NCBI GenBank assembly: GCA_905215725.1
Contig: CAJMRD010000083.1
Span: forward strand, 1 to 9,304
Source of the DNA: an uncultured bacterium
GTDB lineage: Bacteria > Actinomycetota > Coriobacteriia > Coriobacteriales > Coriobacteriaceae
Length of the DNA: 9,304 nucleotides
Direction of reading: 5' to 3'
Shown: positions 5,637 to 9,304 of the stretch, one piece after another
Numbering within the stretch: the stretch's first letter is position 1
How the letters are laid out: the number at the start of each line of letters is the position of its first letter
Translations under genes and position numbers: made by a program
Notes under the pieces: model-generated
Database searches by the model: none
What the model saw: the letters and a program-made list of their open reading frames with translations, nothing else
What the model was told of the DNA's origin: nothing

Positions 5637-6422
5637 TTATTTGTCCTCGAGATAACGCGAGAGGAACTCGCGAGTGCGCTGGTGCTTGGGGTTGCCGAAG
5701 AGCTCGGCCGGCGCGGCGTCCTCGAGCACCACGCCCTTGTCCATAAAGACCACGCGGTCGGACACCGTGCGGGCAAAAGCCATCTCGTGCGTGACGACGA
5801 CCATGGTCATGCCTGCGGCAGCGAGCTTGCGCATGACCTCGAGCACTTCTCCCACGATCTCGGGGTCGAGCGCGGAGGTCGGCTCGTCGAACAGCATGAT
5901 CTGCGGATTCATGCACAGGGCACGAGCGATGGCCACGCGCTGTTTTTGACCACCGGACAGGCGGCCCACGGCGGCGTGCGCGAACTTCTCGAGTCCCACG
6001 CTGGTCAGGTGCTCCATCGCGACCTTCTCGGCCTCGGCCTTGCTCATCTTTTTGAGCGTGACGGGCGCGAGCGTGCAGTTGTCGAGCACATCCATGTTGT
6101 TGAACAAGTTAAAGCCCTGGAACACCATGCCGATGTCCTCGCGGAGTTTATTGATATTGCAGCGCTCGGCCGTAAGGTCCTGGCCGTGGAACCAGATGTG
6201 GCCCGCGTCCGGGGTCTCGAGCAGATTGAGGCAGCGCAGGAAGGTCGACTTGCCCGAGCCCGAGGCGCCGATAATGGTGACGACCTCGCCGGGGTTAACG
6301 GACAGGTCGATGCCCTTGAGTACCTCGAGCGAGCCGAAGCTCTTGCGCAGGCCCTCGACGCGGATGAGCGGCTCATTGGTCTGTGCGGCGGCCGCAACGC
6401 CGGTAGTGGCGGTATCTGCCAT
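5637..6422 (-). CDS. Polar amino-acid ABC transporter ATP-binding protein
   Basis: Energising subunit of an amino-acid importer, 261 residues, of the GlnQ/HisP class. All nucleotide-binding motifs are present in order: Walker A GASGSGKST (52-60), Q-loop MVFQGFNLF (Q102), signature LSGGQKQR (155-162), Walker B IMLFDEPTSALD (from about 175) and the switch histidine in VVTHEM (H212). The family usually starts near LIRVEGLRKSFG; here about 18 extra Ala/Thr-rich residues come first. The start at 6422 has GAGGAG 7 nt upstream. It follows the permease stop by 22 nt and precedes the M20 peptidase, consistent with one operon. Substrate is not determined by this subunit. Confidence 0.96.
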   Translation of the reverse strand: MADTATTGVAAAAQTNEPLIRVEGLRKSFGSLEVLKGIDLSVNPGEVVTIIGASGSGKSTFLRCLNLLETPDAGHIWFHGQDLTAERCNINKLREDIGMVFQGFNLFNNMDVLDNCTLAPVTLKKMSKAEAEKVAMEHLTSVGLEKFAHAAVGRLSGGQKQRVAIARALCMNPQIMLFDEPTSALDPEIVGEVLEVMRKLAAAGMTMVVVTHEMAFARTVSDRVVFMDKGVVLEDAAPAELFGNPKHQRTREFLSRYLEDK

Positions 6423-6444
6423 GATGATTCTCCTCGTCTTAAGC

Positions 6445-7593
6445 CTAGTTAGAGCTGGGCAGCGTGGCCGGAGCCTCGGCACCGAGCTTTTTGCCAAAGG
6501 CTTCGAGCAGGCGGCTCGCCACGAGCGTCAGGATCAGGTAGACCACGAGCGCCACGCAGTAGACCTCCATCTGGCGGTAGTACACGCCGGCGACGGTGGT
6601 GGTGGCGTACATGAGGTCAAACACGCCGATGACCGAAAGCACCGACGAATCCTTGATGTTGATGATGAGCTCGTTGGTGAGCGCCGGAATCGCGTTTTTA
6701 ATGCCCTGGGGGAACACGACCTTGCGCATAGCCTGCCACTGCGACAGGCCCAGCGAGCGTGCTGCCTCGGCCTGGCCGGGATCGATGGACTCGATGCCGC
6801 CGCGCAGGACCTCCATCATGTAGGCGGTGGAGTTGAGCGAGATGGTGACGAGGCCAGCGGTAAAGGTGCTCCAGATCTGGTTGGCCTGGGCGGTCTCGAA
6901 GCCCATGCCGCGCAAAACGGTGAAGCCCGCGTAATAGATGAGCAGACCCTGGACCATCATGGGCGTGCCGCGCACGATGGTGGAGTAGACGGTCGCAAAG
7001 CCGCGGCCGATACTCTTAAAGAAGCGCACCAGGTCGTTGTCCACGCGGTCGAACGTCTGAATACGCAGGAACACAAAGAGCAGTGCCAGGAAGAATGCGA
7101 TGACAGTGCCGAAGGTGGCAAGCGCGATGGTGATCTCGATACCGCGAATGAAGAAGTCGCCGCTCTTGTAGGTCATGTAGACCAGGCTCGACAAAAAGTC
7201 GCTGGGGTTGGAATCCGAGACAATGCTCACCTGCACCAGATCGATAAACGACATGGCGCAGCGGTCGATAAAGAAAACTGCCGCGATGGCGACCACGACG
7301 TAGCTGCCTAAGCGTGCTCCACGACGGAAACGCTCAGATGCGAACGGCGACTTTTCGCGATAATCGCTCCAATGCATGAGTTTGGTGACGAGCGCCGCCG
7401 CCGACACGACGAGCCAGGCCCAAAGAATCGCCCAAAGACAATCTTGGAACACGCCCGTAGGCGCCAAGAAGCTCAGCGGCGTGGGGTTGCGCTGGCTAAA
7501 CGCCAGGCCGAGCGCCGCGATAACGCTCGTGCCCAGGTACACATAACGGTGGTCGGCCTTGATAAAGGAGGCCAGACGATTGATGGTTTTCAT
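6445..7593 (-). CDS. Polar amino-acid ABC transporter permease with N-terminal membrane extension
   Basis: Membrane subunit of the importer, 382 residues. Residues about 146-368 are a standard HisM/GlnP-type permease domain, with about five membrane segments and the EAA loop EAARSLGLSQWQAMRKVVFP (276-295) that docks the ATPase. Ordinary members are about 220 residues; here some 145 residues precede the domain and contain three further hydrophobic segments (about 17-32, 49-70, 96-112). The frame is uninterrupted, so this is a real extension or fusion, not a frameshift. The ATG at 7593 has GGGAGG 4 nt upstream and lies 9 nt after the binding-protein stop. The extension's function is unknown to me; it could aid binding-protein docking or assembly. 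Confidence 0.94.
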   Translation of the reverse strand: MKTINRLASFIKADHRYVYLGTSVIAALGLAFSQRNPTPLSFLAPTGVFQDCLWAILWAWLVVSAAALVTKLMHWSDYREKSPFASERFRRGARLGSYVVVAIAAVFFIDRCAMSFIDLVQVSIVSDSNPSDFLSSLVYMTYKSGDFFIRGIEITIALATFGTVIAFFLALLFVFLRIQTFDRVDNDLVRFFKSIGRGFATVYSTIVRGTPMMVQGLLIYYAGFTVLRGMGFETAQANQIWSTFTAGLVTISLNSTAYMMEVLRGGIESIDPGQAEAARSLGLSQWQAMRKVVFPQGIKNAIPALTNELIINIKDSSVLSVIGVFDLMYATTTVAGVYYRQMEVYCVALVVYLILTLVASRLLEAFGKKLGAEAPATLPSSN

Positions 7594-7602
7594 GCTGCCT
7601 CC

Positions 7603-8529
7603 CTATGCCGGCTGACGGTCGAGGCACGCGTCCCACATTTGGTCGCGCTCCTCTTGGCTAATGCCCTTGAGTGCCTTGTCGATGAGCTTAAGCAGTTTGT
7701 CCGAGCCCTTGCGGCAACCGACATTTGCCGCGACCTCCTGCTTAAAGCCCTCGCCCTCGGCAAAATGAATAGGGACAATGCCCGGATTTTGGGCCATATA
7801 GCCCTTCTCGTTCTCGGTGTTGTAGGTCACGGCGTCGCACGTGCCCTGCAGCAGGTTCGAGAACACTGTGGGAACCGAATCGACCGGATTTTTGTGCACA
7901 ACGCCCGGGATCTCGTCGATGACGGTGTCGAGCATGGTGTCCTTTTGGCCGAGTACCGTGGCACCGCTAAAGTCGCTGAGCTTGGTGGCGTTTTGGTAGG
8001 GGGAACCCTCTTTTACGAACAGGCCAAAGTAACCGATAAAGTACGGATCGGAGAAGCCGACAGACTCCTCGCGCTCGGGCGTGGCGCTCATGCCGGCGAT
8101 GATGAGGTCGATCTGGCCGTTGTTGAGCGAATCGATAAGACCCGAGAAGCTCTGCTTGACGGCAACGGGCTCGCCACCGAGGGCTTTGCAGACGATCTTG
8201 GCGATCTGCACGTCGTAGCCATCGGCATAGGCACCCTGCACGTTGTCGATGGGGATGGTGTATTCACTGGCTTCGGAAACCTGCCAGTTGTACGGGGCGT
8301 AGGCCGCCTCCATGCCGATGCGGATCTTATCCTTGCCGATCACGGAATCGGACAGGTCGTCGCGACCGCCGCCCGTCGTGGGCTGAACCGCCTTGAGCGT
8401 GGACGGGCGCTGACAGCCGGCGAGCGCGCCGGCGACGACGGAAGCGCTCGCAGCGAGAGCGCTTCCCAAAAAGATGCGACGGCTGCATACCGGCTGGGTC
8501 TGCGCATCGCACTGTTGGGGAGAATGCAT
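7603..8529 (-). CDS. Family 3 solute-binding protein, Tat-type lipoprotein
   Basis: Extracytoplasmic substrate receptor of the ABC importer, 308 residues from the ATG at 8529. The N terminus has a twin-arginine motif SRRIFLGSA (R17, R18), a hydrophobic stretch and a lipobox LAGC with lipidation cysteine C39. This implies Tat export followed by membrane anchoring. The mature part has SBP_bac_3 signatures: IRIGMEAAYAPYNW near 70-83 and DLIIAGMSATPEREESVGFSDPYF near 141-164, typical of receptors for arginine, glutamine and other polar amino acids. The exact ligand is not resolvable by eye. The start has GGGAAGG about 6 nt upstream. Alternative in-frame starts at 8616 and 8604 fall in ATGCAT repeats of the promoter region and would put the RR motif about 45 residues in, so I reject them. 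First gene of the block. Confidence 0.95.
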   Translation of the reverse strand: MHSPQQCDAQTQPVCSRRIFLGSALAASASVVAGALAGCQRPSTLKAVQPTTGGGRDDLSDSVIGKDKIRIGMEAAYAPYNWQVSEASEYTIPIDNVQGAYADGYDVQIAKIVCKALGGEPVAVKQSFSGLIDSLNNGQIDLIIAGMSATPEREESVGFSDPYFIGYFGLFVKEGSPYQNATKLSDFSGATVLGQKDTMLDTVIDEIPGVVHKNPVDSVPTVFSNLLQGTCDAVTYNTENEKGYMAQNPGIVPIHFAEGEGFKQEVAANVGCRKGSDKLLKLIDKALKGISQEERDQMWDACLDRQPA

Positions 8530-8569
8530 AATCTGCCTTCCCTGTTGAATCGTATGCTGACGACTTAAC

Positions 8570-8598
8570 AGGATACCGCTCAGCGCTACCTCCAGCAA
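8570..8598 (-). promoter_or_regulatory. Candidate promoter of the transporter-peptidase operon
   Basis: On the minus strand, TTGCTG (8593-8598) and TATCCT (8570-8575) are 17 nt apart, giving a start near 8563 and a leader of about 34 nt before the ATG at 8529. Matches to consensus are modest (3/6 and 4/6). AT-rich sequence lies just upstream. TATATA inside the tandem repeats could instead serve as a -10. Confidence 0.35.
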
Positions 8599-8621
8599 AT
8601 GCATATATAAATGCATATATG
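8598..8621. repeat. Two tandem 12-bp AT-rich repeats upstream of the transporter operon
   Basis: AATGCATATATA (8598-8609) is followed directly by AATGCATATATG (8610-8621), an 11/12 match. Each contains palindromic ATGCAT, and TGCAT-N6-ATGCA also makes an inverted pair across them. The position next to the candidate -35 suggests a regulator site or UP-like element. Helical spacing of one repeat (12 bp) is close to one DNA turn. The regulator is unknown; an ArgR-like protein is a guess. Confidence 0.5.
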
Positions 8622-8647
8622 CAAGTTTACGAACCGAAAACGATTGG

Positions 8648-8703
8648 TAGTCGTTGGGGACGTTCTTAAACGACTAGTCAAACAAGAACGTCCCCAACGA
8701 CTA
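8648..8703. repeat. REP-like palindromic element, copy 2
   Basis: TAGTCGTTGGGGACGTTCTT (8648-8667) and its exact reverse complement (8684-8703) flank a 16-nt centre containing GACTAGTC. The whole matches the reverse complement of the element at 2531-2586 at 53 of 56 positions. Two of the three differences are a paired change (A-T to G-C) that preserves the stem. Its end (8703) is exactly where the duplicated terminator module begins (8704). Confidence 0.8.
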
Positions 8704-8790
8704 GGCATGAAAAAGGCAAGGCATAGACCTTCTGGTCATACCTTGCCTTTTGAATGACAAATTGTCGCTCTGGGTGGCGCGCAGCGTCGA
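8704..8790 (-). repeat. 87-bp terminator module, copy 2
   Basis: Same-orientation copy of 2724-2810 with two substitutions. It lies between the epimerase stop-proximal hairpin and REP-like copy 2. Unlike copy 1, it lacks the leftward CCAGAGCG arm, because the REP-like element abuts it. Confidence 0.85.
8710..8751 (-). terminator. Rho-independent terminator of the epimerase gene
   Basis: Same hairpin as the prfA terminator: arms 8711-8724 and 8738-8751 plus GACC/GGTC, ending in TTTTT on the minus strand. The one substitution (A at 8740) makes a G-U wobble in minus-strand RNA but a C-A mismatch in plus-strand RNA, consistent with use on the minus strand. It isolates the epimerase gene from the transporter operon. 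Confidence 0.85.
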
Positions 8791-8795
8791 CCGGC

Positions 8796-8817
8796 CCGCC
8801 GTTCGTCAGAACGGCGG
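8796..8817 (-). repeat. Hairpin 5 nt after the epimerase stop codon
   Basis: CCGCCGTTC (8796-8804) and GAACGGCGG (8809-8817) form a perfect 9-bp stem with a 4-nt loop. It has no U-tract. It takes the same place relative to the terminator module as the 12-bp hairpin after prfA, but the sequence is unrelated. Confidence 0.65.
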
Positions 8818-8822
8818 AACCT

Positions 8823-9304
8823 CTAGAGCAAAGTGACGCTAAAGCTGCGGACGTCCGTCTCGCCCGGCGCCAGCGTAATGGTGTTGGCCTTGTGCTCAAA
8901 AACGTCGTCCTCGGTGTCCATGGTGGTGTGACCGGTCCAAGGCTCGAGTGCCACAAACGGAGCGTCGTTGGCGGCAGACCACACGCCAATGTACTTAAAG
9001 CCCTCAAAGTCGATCTTGACGCCGTGGCCCGACTTGCGGCCGCGCAGCGTGAGCGTGGAGCCCGGAGTATCGGTGAACATGATGGCATCGTTATCGAAGC
9101 TACGGTGCGTGATGGGCAGCACGTCAGAGTTATCGGGCGCCTTGTAGCTGCCCTCAAACGTCATAAGACCGTCGGGCGTGATGATAGGAGCCTCGTTAGT
9201 CCAAGCCTCGGTAAACGCCAGCTCGTAATCCTCGAACGCCTCGTCCTCGGCACCGGGGGCGGGCACGTTAAATGCGGGGTGGCCGCCCGCCGAGAACGGC
9301 AGGG
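8823..9304 (-). CDS. Aldose 1-epimerase family protein (LacX-like), C-terminal part
   Basis: C-terminal 160 residues of a galactose-mutarotase-fold protein; the 5' end lies outside the window. The visible part begins LPFSAGGHPAFN, the conserved segment around the catalytic histidine of this family. It later has KYIGVWSAANDAPFVALEPWTGHTTM, matching the family's LEPW block that supplies the catalytic glutamate. LacX/YphB-type members interconvert sugar anomers, often of phosphorylated or unusual hexoses; the substrate cannot be fixed here. The frame is open to the window edge; the first apparent start (GTG at 9266) is internal. Its transcript ends at the hairpin and terminator just downstream, so it appears separate from the transporter operon. 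Confidence 0.9.
   Translation of the reverse strand, partial: LPFSAGGHPAFNVPAPGAEDEAFEDYELAFTEAWTNEAPIITPDGLMTFEGSYKAPDNSDVLPITHRSFDNDAIMFTDTPGSTLTLRGRKSGHGVKIDFEGFKYIGVWSAANDAPFVALEPWTGHTTMDTEDDVFEHKANTITLAPGETDVRSFSVTLL

Noticed and set aside
6040..7311. 423-residue plus-strand open frame across the ATPase-permease junction
   Set aside because: It is antisense to two confidently identified transporter genes, has no sensible domain or ribosome-binding site, and is a composition artefact.
7372..8568. Plus-strand open frame opposite the permease start and binding protein
   Set aside because: It is a shadow of the binding-protein gene, with no recognisable product.
2724..8790. CRISPR repeats
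   Set aside because: The repeats occur as two widely separated copies without regular spacers, and no cas genes are present.

Overview
The window looks like part of a GC-rich Gram-positive chromosome. The gene content, Shine-Dalgarno style and repeat types suggest a gut Coriobacteriia such as Collinsella. That placement is an inference from the look of the proteins and repeats, not a search result. Every convincing gene lies on the minus strand, so the window reads from right to left.

Right edge: the 3' part of an aldose 1-epimerase (LacX-like) gene runs off the window. It is followed by a stop-proximal hairpin, a strong intrinsic terminator and a REP-like palindrome (8648-8817). Next is a four-gene block: a Tat-type lipoprotein solute-binding protein, a polar amino-acid ABC permease with an unusual N-terminal membrane extension, its ATPase, and an M20 metallopeptidase. 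Gaps of 9, 22 and 72 nt suggest one operon for uptake of an amino acid or short peptide and its hydrolysis or deacylation in the cytoplasm. Two tandem 12-bp AT-rich repeats lie in the promoter region.

Middle: prfA (release factor RF1) follows. It ends in a perfect 12-bp hairpin that touches its stop codon, then a second copy of the same terminator module and, further on, a second REP-like palindrome. A 690-bp non-coding stretch separates it from prmC, which encodes the methyltransferase that modifies the RF1 GGQ glutamine. The two genes are functionally paired but appear transcriptionally separated here. PrmC carries an Ala/Glu-rich insert of about 120 residues between its two domains.

Left: a HicAB toxin-antitoxin pair follows prmC, with its own sigma-70-type promoter. 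A 9-bp perfect inverted repeat covers the -10 box and is a probable HicB autoregulatory operator. The last 187 bases at the left edge hold no gene I can support, only weak hairpin and pseudoknot potential.

I see no CRISPR array, insertion sequence, tRNA or rRNA. The most unusual material is intergenic: an 87-bp terminator module present twice (85/87 identical), associated with a 56-bp REP-like element present twice in opposite orientations with a compensatory base-pair change. The PrmC insert is the most unusual coding feature.
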